Source: Budorcas taxicolor (Eukaryota > Chordata > Mammalia > Artiodactyla > Bovidae). From it: a DNA stretch of 64,000 bases. The translations under genes were made by a program, and so were the position numbers. Numbering within the stretch: position 1 is the stretch's first letter; every line of letters begins with the position of its first letter. The notes beneath the pieces were generated by a model. It was not told where the DNA came from, did no database searches, and was given only the letters and a program-made list of their open reading frames with translations. This document shows positions 1-12,013 of this stretch, one piece after another. Where the stretch lies: positions 26,388,001 through 26,452,000 of the forward strand of contig NC_068922.1 in assembly GCF_023091745.1 (NCBI RefSeq), in the 5' to 3' direction.

Positions 1-784
1 AATTTGGCTCTTATGAAAAAAAATTAATGTAGGTTTTCACCTTAGGCTATATACTCAAATATTTTTTTCTGGTAGATTAAGACCAATATGATCTTGAAAA
101 AAAAAAAAAACCCAAGAGGTTATTGGGGGTTTTTTAAATGCCACCCCTGAGTTTTCCTTATTCTTCAGCCAAGTAAGCATGTATTTTTGTTGTGTGACTA
201 TCTTCTTAGTCCCGTGGATGGTCATATGCAGGACACGTGCTCACGGCTCGGTGTGAGACTCAGCACAGGCGGCACTCTTCAGCCACCATCAGCATCATTG
301 TGTGCGTTCCCCGTGTTTCTGGTGGGGTGTGCTCCTGTATGTATGCAGGATGGCTGGGAGTGAGGGAGAAGCTAACTCCATGGACCAGAACAAAACTAAC
401 TAGCCTCTGGGGATTCTAATCCATGACCTCTGCCCAACAGAGGAGATGGGAGTAAATGACAGATAGGTAGTGAGCACTTCCAAGAGATAGATGGTGGTTC
501 AGAGGGGACGTCCGTGGGTCTCACCACACAAGCAGAGCTGCTTCATTCTCCCCTGTTTCTCCTGTGACCTTAATTTAGAAGAGAATGTGAGGGGCAGGCT
601 GGGAGCACCTCTTCCCCAAACCTAAGACTGTAGCTGAAAAGCTAAATGCTCACTTTACGAGATCCTGATGCAGAGTTCTCAAATCTGAGGGGACAGAGAG
701 CTCAAAGCCCATGAGCTGTAGGAGGACAGATCTGACTTGGCTCTGGGGCATCGGTGGTCAGCTGGTGGAAAAAAGAGCCAAAGG

Positions 785-905
785 GGGACTTCTCTGGCAG
801 TCCAGTGGTTAAGGCTTTGCCTCTCCGTGCAGAGGGTGGCAAATTCGATCCCTGGTCGGGGGGTTAAGATCTCATATGCCTTGTGGCCAAAAAACCAAAA
901 CATAA
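785..905 (+). mobile_element. CHR-type tRNA-derived SINE
   Basis: Starts GGACTTCTCTGGCAGTCCAG, has the tRNA B-box-like TTCGATCCCTGG, and ends in the GTGGCC..AAAA tail typical of cetartiodactyl CHR SINEs. Confidence 0.85.
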
Positions 906-3136
906 CGCAGGAACAATATTGTAACAAATTCAGAAGACTTTTTAAAGGGTCCACATCAAAGGGGGGAAAAAGGAAAAAGGAAAGGAAGAGCCAAAGTAAT
1001 TGTTGAGCAGGTTCAAATGGGGGTGGGGCTGGCAGCTGCCTTCTGAGGAGGTCACAGGGAGCCTGGAGACAGATCCACTGAACACTAAGGCACACCTGAA
1101 GTGCTCTGGATACTTTGAGCAGAGGCACCTGCCCTTGTAACGCATCACCTCAGGAAAACTCCAAAGAAGGAAGGAAGGAAAACAAGTGGTCGGATCTAGA
1201 ACGAGCAAGAGAAGTGAAAATATCTCTGGGAACTCAGAGCATGAGGCAGTGCAAGGCAGCAAGGAGCAGAGAAGGACTGAATCATCTACACAAACTCGGA
1301 ATCGGCACGCAGTTCTCTCCAAGCGCACCTAGCCTGGCTGAAGGGCAGACAAGTTGAAGGGCAGAGAGAGCAGCTTCCCGAAGGCAGGTTGCAACCCAAA
1401 CTATGGTGAATCCTGCCTTTAACACATAGCCATGAGCATTCTTCCCTTCTAAGATTTCCTCTGGTTCCTTATATTGCTTCAAGTTCACAGACTGTCCATT
1501 TGTGAATAGAAATTTACCAAAACTGAAAAACAGATTTCTTAAGGAAGAAACAGTAACACCAATGCATTTCTATGCTGCTAATATCTGATTTAGACATGTG
1601 ATACTTTGGCAAATTATATTCTGCATGTTTACTTAAGTAAAATAGTATAATTATCATGAAATGAGAATAATGCTGAAATTTAATTTTCTAGAGCAAATAT
1701 TGGCAATGAGTTTTAAGTCTGTCTTCTGCCTTCTGAATGCAAAATGTTGAGATTTGTCCTTTCATTATTTTTTAAATGTGCATTCCTGACAGACTCAAAC
1801 ACTTAATGAAATTATTAGCGGAACTACAATATAAATAAGTGTTTTACCTTCTGGCTATTTAATATAGCAACAACCTTTAAGAGCTAATATGTATCATGCA
1901 CGTCACCCAAAATGGTCACAAACCTAATTGTTCTACTGCCAACATTGATGTGTTGCTGGTAATTTGTGATTATAAATGTTTATATCACTTTTATAATTAA
2001 GGAGTTAGGATGATGTTGGCAGGCAATGTTTGTATGCCCCCTAAGGAACAAAAATTTAGAAGGCAAAATAAACTTGTGCCTTTCTGAAATATTTGTATGC
2101 TGATAACCTCAAGGGCAAAAAAATACTAAATATTCTGGGGAGGTTTAATCTGAATGATCATACTCTATTGAGTACATTCCTCAATAATTTTCACCTACTG
2201 GCTGCTCACATTATATGGTCATAGCTGAAGGGAAGACACCTCTTAAGATAATTCAGCCCAAGCTTCACATTATCTTGGTGAAGAAAAAAAGTTAATTCTG
2301 CAAGATATAAGAATTAATCAGAAAATCTGAAAATTCAACACCTTTTGAGATTATATCTGTAATATGCGCATTCCCTCATGCATGTTTATAATTTTATGTA
2401 AATGTGACCATCCCATACATTCCAGGATTCTTTTGAATTCATTACTTTAAAAATTTTCTCTCTGGCGTCTATAAATGTGATCGCATGTATCAAGATCTCA
2501 TTTTCTTTTGTTTTATTCCAAAAATAACAGTAATGAATGATTGTCCTGCTTTTCTCTGGTCCGCGTTGTTCCACACCTTACACCATGATGACATATTCCC
2601 AACTAGCTGATCTTTGTCATCCAGCAATTTCCCATACATTTAAAAATGAATGAGGTGGATAACATTAGGATGTGAATGCTCTTGTGATAAGTTTATTCAC
2701 ACAGTGGGCTGTGGCTGGGACTAGGAAGTTAGCCGTCTGTGAGTCTCCATCCTGGTTAGAGTTGTTTTATGCTGGCAGTCATGGCTGCTTACACATATAA
2801 GTATGAGATATTCTTTGATTTGATTAGATTTGACTTGATTTGATTAGAAAGATTTGGAACAATTCCGTTTCTCTGTGTATTTCTACCTCTGAGGATTAGG
2901 AATTATTGTTGCCCCATTATTATATGCAGTAATGAGCTAGTGATACCCTTAAAGTCCCGCTAGAAAATGTGTGCTCAGATATCTGTTGAATATAGGCCAT
3001 TCCCCACTAAGCACCTGCACCCCACTCCTTGCCCAACTTTAAAATATTTTTCGTGCAGACATTCCTGCACAGATGCGCTCAGGGATGGAGATCAAGAATC
3101 ATGAAATAAAGACAGAAATTCTTTGTAAGAGGCCTA

Positions 3137-3344
3137 TTGTTAGTCACTCAGTTCTGTCTGACTCTTTGCAACCCCATGGACTGTAGCCTGCCAGGCTCCT
3201 CTGTCCATGGGATTCTCCAGGCAAGAATACTGGGGTGGGTAGCCATTCTCTTCTGTAGGGGATCTTCCCGACCCAGGGATCAAACCCAGGCCTCCCACAT
3301 TACAGGCAGATTTCTTTATCGTCTGAGCCACCAGGGGAGCCCCA
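3137..3344 (-). mobile_element. Bov-tA SINE (antisense)
   Basis: BovA body (GACTCTTTGCAACCCCATGG) plus tRNA-like head ending CACCAGGGGAGCCC. The overlapping 86-89 codon ORFs are readings of this SINE. Confidence 0.92.
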
Positions 3345-3666
3345 AGAGACCTGTTAGTTCTGTGCATAAAAAGCCATTTGTAAGGAGCACTGACTGCCAA
3401 GTGTGAAGACCATCAGGAGCTCTGATGATGTTGCTACAGATTTGAGAACTTGGCTCTGTGGAAGAGTAAGGGAAGGAGGACAAACTTAATTCTTTCTTTG
3501 CCAGCATTTTTAAAGTCCAGTCTGAACATCCTAATAGTTTGAGATTCTAAATATTGATGAAAGACTAGATTAGACTTTTAGAGAAGAGGCCCGCCTACAG
3601 ACTAGCAGTCCCTTGATTTGGGCCATAATATGAGGTAGTGCTTTAGACTGAGGATCATGCAGTGTG

Positions 3667-3715
3667 TGGATGGATGGATGGGTGGATGAGTAGATGAATG
3701 GATAGATAGGTGGGT
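3667..3715. repeat. GGAT microsatellite
   Basis: Imperfect TGGATGGATGGATGGGTGGA tetranucleotide array. Confidence 0.85.
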
Positions 3716-4075
3716 CACTGTTTAAGGCCAGCAACAGGGGATTCTGTGAGCGTTCTCCTCCTTTTCTAAGATTTTATGGCAGTTTTTCTCCTTGCCCGCC
3801 CCACTCATCCTCTGAGCTGCTATTCCATGTTACCAAACTGTGCAATTCTTCTCTTCCTCTTCCCCTTACTTCTCAAAGTCCTAGATCATCAGACAATTGG
3901 AAGGAAGCATGTGGTGAGGATTATGATAAGGGTTGGTGGGAGCAACAAAGGAATTTCTTCTATCAGTTTTAGCCCCAGTTATATATATATAATTTGTTCT
4001 TTAACCTTAAAGGAAAACATTGCTTAATAATACCTTTGATAATGGAGTCCTTATTTATGATCACCTTTCTTGTAG

Positions 4076-4182
4076 GTATCTCAAAAGGAGAGGAGCCAAA
4101 AATATTGAGACCCCCAAGGCGGCCCCGAAAACCCAAAACACTAAATAACTCTGAAGACTCCACATACTATTCTCTGCTTCAT
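4076..4182 (+). CDS. MYO3A: MYO3A exon, tail region (proline/basic segment)
   Basis: Internal exon of 107 nt encoding a tail segment of myosin-IIIa, an actin motor with an N-terminal kinase domain that works at stereocilia tips and in photoreceptors. It opens with two bases of a split codon, then 35 codons reading ISKGEEPKILRPPRRPRKPK, then a Ser/Tyr-containing stretch ending SLLH on a codon boundary. The acceptor is TTGTAG/GT and the donor CAT/GTAAGT. The run of Pro, Arg and Lys matches what I recall of human MYO3A shortly before the C-terminus, and the phase fits the next exon at 9918. The upstream kinase, motor and IQ exons are outside the window. A Bov-tA SINE begins only about 12 bases after the donor. 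Confidence 0.88.
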
Positions 4183-4194
4183 GTAAGTGTGTGT

Positions 4195-4398
4195 GTGTTA
4201 GGTGCTTAGTTGTTCATGTCCATCTGTTTGCGAGCTCATGGACTGCAGCCCGCCAGGCTCCTTTGTCCTTGGAATTCTCCATGCAAGAAAACTGGAGTGG
4301 GGAGCCATTCCCTTCTCCAGAGCATCTTCCCCACCCAGGGATTGAACCTGCGTCTCCTGCATTACAGGCAGATTCTTAACCTTCTGAGCCACCGCTGG
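4195..4398 (-). mobile_element. Bov-tA SINE next to MYO3A donor
   Basis: Antisense Bov-tA with body and tRNA head. Its tail-side GT-rich sequence starts about a dozen bases after the donor GTAAGT at 4183. Confidence 0.9.
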
Positions 4399-4979
4399 CT
4401 CGATCTTATTATCAGATGGGAGCTGTAGTGTCTCCTCTACTGGCCAGTAAGGAAACTGACCACACAGTCCTGTCAAGAGGGAGGGCTCTTTGAGGGAGAC
4501 ATTCGTTGGCTTCTCCTTCCTGGCCCCTCCCTGGCTGATGAGCTGGACACTTGCCTGTCCTCTAGCCTCTCTTCCTCAGGGTCCACCCCTTCCCCACAGG
4601 CCTGTGGCCTCCTAGGAGTTTTCTCTGCTAGTCCTTGAATCTGAACCGATATGCAAATATCAACTCAGATAGAGAAGAGCATCACAGCAGGAGCTCTCCA
4701 GAGAGGGACCTTAGCGTGAAAGGGTGAGTCTCCAAGAAAGGGACGGGGAGAAGGAGATACTTATCGAGGACCCTTTAAATTCTAGGTTCAGAGTGATGTG
4801 TATTCACGAGCATTGTGAGATTGAATTCTAGAAAGAGCCTGAAGGGTGGCATCCCCATCTCCCGGATCAGGATTCTGAGACATGGATGAGGCACTTCTGA
4901 GCGCTGAGGGCCATTCCCTGTACTCAGGTCTTCTGATTCCACATCTGTTGAGTCATAGTGAGCAGCCTGGGAGCTCTTG

Positions 4980-5800
4980 GCATCACCCCCACTGGCCTGT
5001 CTTTCCTCTCAGATTCCTTTTCTTCCATTAATCCACCATCCACCTGGTTACCTATGCCAGGAAACTGGGGGGCAGCCTGAGTCTTGCCTGCTGTCTCAAA
5101 CCCAGCGTCGGATCAGTCACTCGAAAGCGTGTCTTCTCCCCACAAAGGCTGGCTCTGATTCATCCTCCTCTGGCTACCTTGGCAACTACTTTATTCCAGA
5201 CTATCTCATTCCTCACCTGGATAGTTCAGACCCCACCTAATTGCTTCTAATCTCAGCCTCTGTAGTCCATCTCGCCCTGCATAGCGCCTTTAATAGCCTG
5301 GCCACTCCTGCATGAAATCCAGATGCCTTCCTTGTTGGACCAGGGACAGCCCTTCCTCCCAGCCCCACTGACCAGAGTTACCTACTGGCATCTCTGCCAT
5401 TGCACAGCCTCCCATGCCCCCGAGTCTTTTGCTCCTGCTGGTCCTTCTATTTGGAATACTTATTCCCTTCCCCTTCCCCCTGCATGGTTGAGAGAGCAAC
5501 AATTCTCCATGTCCCAAAGAACCCAGTGAAGGTTTCCTGTGAATTGGAATTGTCTATCTCCCCGATATCAAATGAAGCTTAACTTCCAGATCAGCCCTCT
5601 CCTAGTCCTCTTCCTTCTCTCTGGTGGTTTCTCTCCAGTTTCTTTGGAAGGGTCCTGTTCTCCTTGGTGTTGCCTGGGATTCAATCTTAGATTCTCTTCT
5701 CATCCCATTATCTTCAGACATTCTCATCAGCTGCCATGACCTCAGTTTCTACCAATTCCTGAATCCTGGTCTCTGGCTCAGACCTCCCCCTCTCTCCAAA
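4980..5800 (+). repeat. Probable L2 (old LINE) material
   Basis: Pyrimidine-rich text with phrases typical of L2 bodies (CTCCTGCTGGTCCTTC, CTGGCCACTCCTGCATGAAA). Diverged; borders approximate. Confidence 0.35.
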
Positions 5801-5860
5801 CTCAAATATCAAAATGCCTAGTGTTCATTTTACATATTCTATGTGATGGACAAAGGCACC

Positions 5861-5955
5861 CATACATGTATATGTATGTGTGTGTGCGTGTGTGCATATG
5901 CACATCTAGATACTATGGATACACATATACACACACAGAGACACCTATATACTAT
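5861..5955. repeat. GT/AT-CA microsatellite
   Basis: TATGTATGTGTGTGTGCGTG followed by ATACACATATACACACACAG. Confidence 0.8.
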
Positions 5956-5989
5956 AGGTCCAGACGCACACTCGCATATGCAGGCACAG

Positions 5990-6200
5990 AGTTTTTATTG
6001 AGATGTAAGTCACATGCCATACAATTTATCCATCTAAAGTATACAATTAAATGTTTTTCAGTGTAAAAACAGAGTTGTACAACCATCACCACAATTTCAC
6101 TTTTTTACTTATTTTCAAAATACAACTTTTAATTGAAATATAGTTGATTTACAATGTTGTAAATCAGTATATATATTAAATATATATAGCTGACTCACAG
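5990..6200 (-). repeat. Old L1 3'-end fragments
   Basis: TTTTATTGAGATGTAAGTCAC (5992 on) and AATTGAAATATAGTTGATTT (6132 on) are antisense L1 3'-end phrases from two pieces. Confidence 0.6.
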
Positions 6201-7696
6201 TGAGTCCCAAATCCCAAGAAGATTACTTTGTCATCATACTGTTATTTTTTAAATTAATATAAAGTATTTTCATACATCTTAAATTATCAGTGACTGGAAT
6301 CTGTTTTATAGCCCTGACTCTTAAAATCTGTGGCTGCAATGAAACATAAAACATAGAAAACTAGTATATTATTATAAGTAAAAACACACCACGGGCTCGT
6401 GTTTAGCTGGATTTGGGGAGGTTACACATTAAGTGACATTTAAGCTGTGATGGAGCCCCATCCCCTTTAAACATTAAAACATATTCTGTACTTTTAAATG
6501 GTTTTCATGAACATCATTCTAAAATATGCTGCATATTTTAAGCCTTCTCTTCATGACCCAGGCCACTGTAGTCAGCAAAAATGTTTGTACTTTATTCACA
6601 TCTGTGTTTATCAAAGAAGCTGCCTGACAGTCGTATCTGAAGCAGCACCTGCTTCTGTATTTGCCTGGCCCAGCTTCCTATTTCTTCATAGCAGGTATAA
6701 ATATGTATCTGTGTGTTTCCTGTCTGACTCTCCCCTGTGGACTAAAAGCTCCAGGAAGACAGAGACTTTGCTCCTTCTTATAGCCCCATTGTTGCTCATC
6801 ATGAGCCTATTTGCTAAAAAAGCATATTTAGAGAAGATTCTCGGCGCTGCCAGACTGTGGACATGACACCCCTCGTGCTTGCCTGACATGAGCAGCTGTG
6901 CTGACAGGTGTCTCGCCTGTTGATACAGCTTTTGTTTCTCCTTGGACATCACCATTGACTCTGATCATTCCAGCTGCCTTCACACCAATACCAGCTCTCT
7001 TCTGTGATGGGATTCTCTTAACCTCCTACATCTAGGAAATGTTGCTGTTGAGTCGTGGCTTTGAGGAGAGAATGTTAGCTGAATACTTCACTCTGTTGTC
7101 ACGGGGTGTGGTGTCTGCTCTAACTTCCAGAAATTGTGCGGCCATCAGCAAAATGACTCAGGGCCAACAGCTTCCTCAAAAAATGAGTGATGGACACAGT
7201 CCCATCACAAGCCCCTTCTGGTCCCATTATTTTCCTGGCGTCTTCCCCGAACCATAGCAGTGGGTGGTTTGATCTCTCCCAGGTCCCTTTTTTTAATGTC
7301 TGCATTTTGGCTACTGTCTTAATCCTTGCGAAGACCTCTGAATACATAATGCATTCATGTATTTCCAAAAGGAAAGTAAGAGTGTGTCCACCATGTTGTA
7401 ATGGAGGTGAATTTCCAAGTTTTACCATAAAGCAAATTTCTTTATGTCACACGGGAAGGAGAAGGTGTACAATGCAGTGACCAAGGAAGGGTTTCTTCAG
7501 AGTCTGCTGAACTCAGACCTCTGTTCTTTCAAAAGCTTCCTGAGAATACATCCTCACCAGATCTCATTCTTAGTCATCTCTGTTTCCTTGTCTTTCTTCT
7601 TTCCTCTGGTTTGGCAAGAACCTGCCACAGGACATTTGGTTCTTTATTTGCATTTTAAATTTCAGGTTTGCAATTTGTCATATCGAAACTTTAATT

Positions 7697-7831
7697 GAGG
7701 ACTTCCCTGTGGTCCAGCAGTTAACATGCCATACTTCTAATGCAGGGAGCATGGGTTCAATCTGTGGTCAGGGAATTAAGATACTGCGGGTCATGCAGTG
7801 TGGCCAAAATATAAATAAATAAAAATTAAAA
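7697..7831 (+). mobile_element. CHR-type SINE
   Basis: GGACTTCCCTGTGGTCCAGC start and an A-rich ATAAATAAATAAAA tail. Confidence 0.88.
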
Positions 7832-8170
7832 TATAATTTTAAAAGCCTAATTCAAGACATCATTGGTCTTAGCAATTCAAACATGCCTCATTTTATTGTG
7901 CTTCACAGGTACTGTTTTTTTGTATTTTACAAGTTGAAGTTTTGTGGAAACCATTCAGAAAGTCTATTGGCACCGTTTCCCCAACACAATTTGCTCTCTT
8001 CCTGTCTCTGTGTCCCATTTTGGTAATTTTTGAAATATTTCAGACCCTCTACCAGCATTTTAAAGGCATTTTTAGCAATAAAATGTGTTTAAATTTTTAA
8101 ATTAAGGAATGCATTTTTTAGGCATAATGCTATTGTGCACTTTATAATAGACCATAGTGTAGTATAAACT

Positions 8171-8388
8171 GGGCTTCCCTGGTGGTGCTAGTGGTAAAGA
8201 ACCCTCCTGCCAGTGCAAGAGAGATGTGGGTTCGATCCCTGGGTCAAGAAGATCCCTTGGAATGGGAGATAGCAACCCACTCCAGTATCTCGCCTGGAGA
8301 ATCCCCGTGGACAGAGGAGCCTGGAAGACTACAGTTCGTAGGGTCACAGAGTTGGGCACGACTGAAGCGGCTTAGCACTCATGCACAC
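8171..8388 (+). mobile_element. Bov-tA SINE
   Basis: GGGCTTCCCTGGTGGTGCTA head through the BovA body to GGCACGACTGAAGCGGC. Confidence 0.93.
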
Positions 8389-8399
8389 AGCATAAACCG

Positions 8400-8507
8400 G
8401 CCATACCACACAGCATGTGGGATCTCAGTTCCCCAACCAGGGGTCTAACTCACATCTCTTGCATTGAAAGTGCAGAGTCTTAACCACTGTACTGCCAGGG
8501 AAGTCCC
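8400..8507 (-). mobile_element. CHR-type SINE (antisense)
   Basis: Ends in CAGGGAAGTCCC, the reverse of the CHR head; contains an inverted B-box-like segment. Confidence 0.85.
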
Positions 8508-9917
8508 ATGTAAATGTAACTTTTATGCACCAGGAAAACCAAAAAAAATTGGGTGGCATGCTTTATTATGATACTCGCTTTATTGCCGTGGCCTGGAACC
8601 AAACATGCAATATCTCTGAGATGAGTATGTAAGTGCCCCTAATATAAAGGCCCCCAGTGATAAAATGCATATTAAATCCTCTTCTAGGTGGTACAGTATC
8701 CTTCTTCATGATGAAGAATGCCATCACATAGATCCCTAACTTTAGCCCTAGAGCCTAGGAAACTAAGAGACAATTAAATGTAAAGCTCTGTCTTAAAGTT
8801 CAGATTTCTCTCTCTTTGTTCCTTATTTACAGCTCCTATTTTATCTCTTTGACTACATAATTGCTTCTATTATAAGCCATTTTAAATAATTTTGGGAAAA
8901 ATATGCCACAGAATTACATTTCATAAGAGTATTCTAGCACAGATGAGAACGAAAAAAAAGTGCAGGCAATATTTCTTCCTTTAAGAATTCAGTAACTGAG
9001 AACTAACTTGTACATAGCATCTCCCAGACAGAAATACTGATCCAGAAGAAAATGTAGTCCTTGCCAGAGCAGAGCAATATTTGATTCTTGGCTGTAGAAA
9101 GAGGATCTCTGTTACTCAGCATCATTCAGCATCTCTTCAGATTATAGAAAATTGCTGTCAAGAACAAGAGAGACATTTTTTCAGATAATGGATCAAGGAG
9201 GCAGGACCTCTCAGATTAAAGCAGGAACAACCACAGCAAACACCACCCTGGTCCCAGGGGACCATTAGCTGAAGTGCTGGGGGCCATTGTACTTCTGCTG
9301 GTACGTCACTGTAAGCACCTCCTAGCCTAGGGCTCTGGGTCAGGAATGTGAAGTTAAAAGGAAATGTTAAGGACAGGAATGTCTTTGGTGTCCTGCCCCT
9401 TACATTGTTATTTCCAGAATGATCCACTCCCAGACTTGATGCAGGTAAGCATTCACTTCTACCTCATCCACTGGCTACAATACCAACCAATAAGAAGAAA
9501 GCAAACTATGAACTTTTTGACTCATCTAACGTTTTAGGGTATTAAAATGATAAACGATGAGAAAAAAGTGATTTGGTGTATCTATAAAGATAACTTGGGA
9601 AAACCCTTCCTATTGACAAACCATTATTATTAATAATTGCCATTTTTATTATCTTGCATTTTTAAGGTGTCAATCAACTTGATGCTTGCATTAGTATTTC
9701 CATAATTATAATATCTTCAGCTTGTTTGCAGTATTTGTTTCCTTAGCCTAAAAGACATATATACTCTTTTCAACATGTAAATATAAAAGTTCAAATATCT
9801 TGAGCTAGAACCCAGTGAAATATAATTTTATATGTTAATACTATAGTAATATATCCATTAATTATATTAAGATCATAATATTATATAGATTATTTTTAAT
9901 TATTCTATTCCCTTTAG

Positions 9918-9958
9918 AAATCAATCCAAGAAGAAAAACGAAGACCAAGGAAAGATAG
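9918..9958 (+). CDS. MYO3A: MYO3A small internal exon (KSIQEEKRRPRKD)
   Basis: Micro-exon of 41 nt encoding KSIQEEKRRPRKD plus the first two bases of a serine codon completed in the next exon. The acceptor is CCTTTAG and the donor AG/GTAATT. It starts on a codon boundary, as required by the exon ending at 4182, and leaves two bases over, as required by the exon at 11523. The basic, charged sequence continues the proline/basic tail and matches my memory of human MYO3A immediately before its LLDLEDFYYKEF segment. It is too short for ORF scanning and was found by joining phases. Confidence 0.9.
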
Positions 9959-11522
9959 GTAATTATTATTTTTAAATTTTAATAACTCATCAAACCAAAG
10001 TATAAATCTATATGTTCAAATTATGTTTAAAGGCCACCTATTTTATGTGCATAGATTTGGAAAGTGTTGTGCTGTCAGTAAATTTTAAAATATGGAGTTT
10101 ATATGTAATCTATAAGATCTTGCCTATTGGAAATATATATTGAGCTAAACCCAGAGCAGTAGGTGGCTCAGTGGTAAAGAATCCATCTGCCAATGCAAGA
10201 GGCACAGATCTGATCCCTGGGTTGGGAAAGACCTCCCTGGAGAAGGGAATGGCAACCCACTCCAGTATTCTTACCTGGGAAATCCCATGGACAGAGGGGC
10301 CTGGCGGACTACAGTCCACGGGGTCCCAAAGACTCAGACGCGACTTAGGGACTGAGCGCAAGCAGAAACGCAGTGCGTGGTACATGTGCTGCGGACTCAA
10401 GACAGTTTTGAATAAATTGTACCATCCAGTACAGAATTGTCCTTTCTTGTCCCATTACTATGGTTTTGATTGAGCTATTTGAACATGCTCATGTTCATGA
10501 GCTTTCTTTCCCCAAACTCCTTTGTACTTTTTTGTTCTTCAACACGAGCTAAATCTTACATTTTATTAATATAATGGTCATGGATTTGTCAGGAAGATGA
10601 GGTTTCTGACACCTGTGTATGTGGCCTACTTCAATACAAACTATTTCCCTTTCCCTGTAACATTTCAGTCCACGCTTTTAATATCATCCCACTATTTCAA
10701 TCAACTCATTTCCAGACAGTGCTCAAAACAACTGAGAGTTCTGAGAAGCATGAGTGGACACAGAGTCCCCTATTTATGAATTGGTGGCATTCTGGAAATG
10801 TGTTTGCAAATTGGTTATCTGAACTTGAAAGAGCTTTTCCCCAAAGGACTGGGGACCGGTCCTCTTCCAGACCTTTACCTCTTGACCTCGGATGAAGTCC
10901 CATCAGATTACAGAGTACCCAGGAACCGGAAGCATAGCTTGAGTAGATCCACAAATGAAAACGGTTGGGGACACACCCCTGCATGTGTGTCATGTGCAGG
11001 AATTAAAATCTAGTGCAGAAGTTAATCCCCCAAAGACCAGGAGATAGGGAAGGACAGGGGTTGCCTGTGAAGGAAGTCAGGTAAGATCATGACACCCTGT
11101 GTGCGTCTATAGGCTGATGGATAAATCTGGGAAATGGTTGCGCTGGGACATAAAGGTCAACTTTCCTCATAGTGGCCCAAGTTGTGCTCATAGTGCTCAC
11201 AGTTGTGAGCTGTGGCCAAATGAGTATTTAAATCACTAACTATCTGGTAGCTGCTAGTTTTGTGCCAAGTTGGATGTGGTAGAAGTTGGAAAAGCATTTC
11301 CAGCAGCTGTATACTCTCTTAAAGGTAAGAGGTGAGTGGTTTTTCTTTTTAACTTCTGGTATGTACTATTTTTTGCACATTGCAAGACTGCTCTCATTTC
11401 TATTAGCATGCACGTGTGACTCAATTACTGTAAATATTAATACTTTAAATGAAGAAACTGAGTATCTTATAAGTTTCGGCGAGTGGACAGCCTGATTCTA
11501 TGGTGTGTTTGGTCATTTGCAG
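9959..11522 (+). other. MYO3A: MYO3A intron
   Basis: A 1.56 kb intron from GTAATT to the TTTGCAG acceptor at 11516-11522. It carries one full-length sense Bov-tA (10161-10368). The rest is unremarkable AT-rich sequence with no second exon or named repeat that I can see. Confidence 0.75.
10161..10368 (+). mobile_element. Bov-tA SINE
   Basis: tRNA head (GGTGGCTCAGTGGTAAAGAA) and BovA body intact; about 10% diverged from the consensus I recall. Confidence 0.92.
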
Positions 11523-11666
11523 TCAGGGGAAATTATTAGATCTGGAGGATTTCTATTATAAGGAGTTTTTGCCCAGTCATCCTGGACCAAAGGACCACAA
11601 ACCTAGTTTAAGAGAACGAAGACAACAGCAAGAACTCCAGAACCGATGTTTCAAAGCTGATGAAAG
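11523..11666 (+). CDS. MYO3A: MYO3A penultimate exon (LLDLEDFYYKEF segment)
   Basis: Exon of 144 nt. One base completes Ser with AG from the previous exon, then comes QGKLLDLEDFYYKEFLPS and a Gln/Arg-rich stretch (RERRQQQELQ) ending in KADE plus two bases of an Arg codon. The acidic-aromatic DLEDFYYKEF segment belongs to the conserved distal tail of class III myosins. From family knowledge, the distal MYO3A tail contains homology segments 3THDI and 3THDII that bind espin-1 and F-actin; I cannot place their borders exactly from sequence alone. Acceptor TTTGCAG/T and donor AG/GTAATA are normal. The codon split (AG plus G) fits the terminal exon at 16134. Confidence 0.92.
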
Positions 11667-11752
11667 GTAATAAATATATGTTAAAAGTACAGCATTTTGA
11701 ATGTTATACTCACCATTCCATTTCTAGAGCACTTTCATTTAGGTATGGACTA

Positions 11753-11812
11753 ATCAGGCTACAGTCCATGCGGTCACAAAGAGTTGAAAATGACTGAAGT
11801 GATTAAGCTTGC
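11753..11812 (+). mobile_element. BovA 3' fragment
   Basis: CTACAGTCCATGCGGTCACA and AAATGACTGAAGTGATTAAG only; an old truncated BovA body. Confidence 0.6.
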
Positions 11813-12013
11813 TAGCTTAATGACAAAGTGTTCTTACTGAATATTGCATCTTGTGATTGACACATTGCTTAGAAGTAAAATCAAGGATTATGGAGGTAAT
11901 CAGATATCGCAGTTTTTCTACCACAATCTCAGTGTTTACTTGTTTTCTTGGTGTAATCATCAATGGAATCTCCTTTTAAAATACCTCGGTTTTGATGATA
12001 ATGACATGGTCAT

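Larger units (their letters stand above)
1..4075 (+). other. MYO3A: MYO3A intron (3' part), repeat-bearing
   Basis: Intronic DNA upstream of the first MYO3A exon visible here. It ends in a pyrimidine-rich stretch and TTGTAG acceptor at 4066-4075. It holds a CHR-type tRNA SINE (785-905), a Bov-tA copy (3137-3344) and a GGAT microsatellite (3667-3715). The remaining AT-rich sequence, about 1400-3100 in particular, shows no exon with splice signals and no repeat I can name. The incoming MYO3A exon must end with one base of a split codon and lies upstream of the window. Confidence 0.7.
7880..8633 (+). mobile_element. Tigger1-derived DNA transposon remnant
   Basis: Left end (CCTCATTTTATTGTGCTTCA at 7886 on) and right end (TTTATTGCCGTGGCCTGGAA at about 8580, then the inverted terminal part) match pogo-type Tigger1. 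The transposase-coding centre is deleted, so it is non-autonomous. Two SINEs interrupt it at 8171-8507. Confidence 0.7.
4183..9917 (+). other. MYO3A: MYO3A intron with nested transposons
   Basis: A 5.7 kb intron between two in-phase MYO3A exons. It contains a Bov-tA next to the donor, L2-like text around 4980-5800, a GT/AT microsatellite near 5870, old L1 pieces near 6000-6200, a CHR SINE (7697-7831), a Tigger1-derived remnant (7880-8633) holding two SINEs, and AT-rich DNA from about 9480 to the acceptor at 9916-9917. No further exon is visible. The ORFs at 6498-6866 and 7187-7480 have no recognisable family, no flanking splice logic and no homology I recognise. Confidence 0.7.

Noticed and set aside
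8182..8448. tRNA-like A/B-box sequences in many places
   Set aside because: They belong to Bov-tA and CHR SINE heads, which derive from tRNA. None forms an intact tRNA gene.
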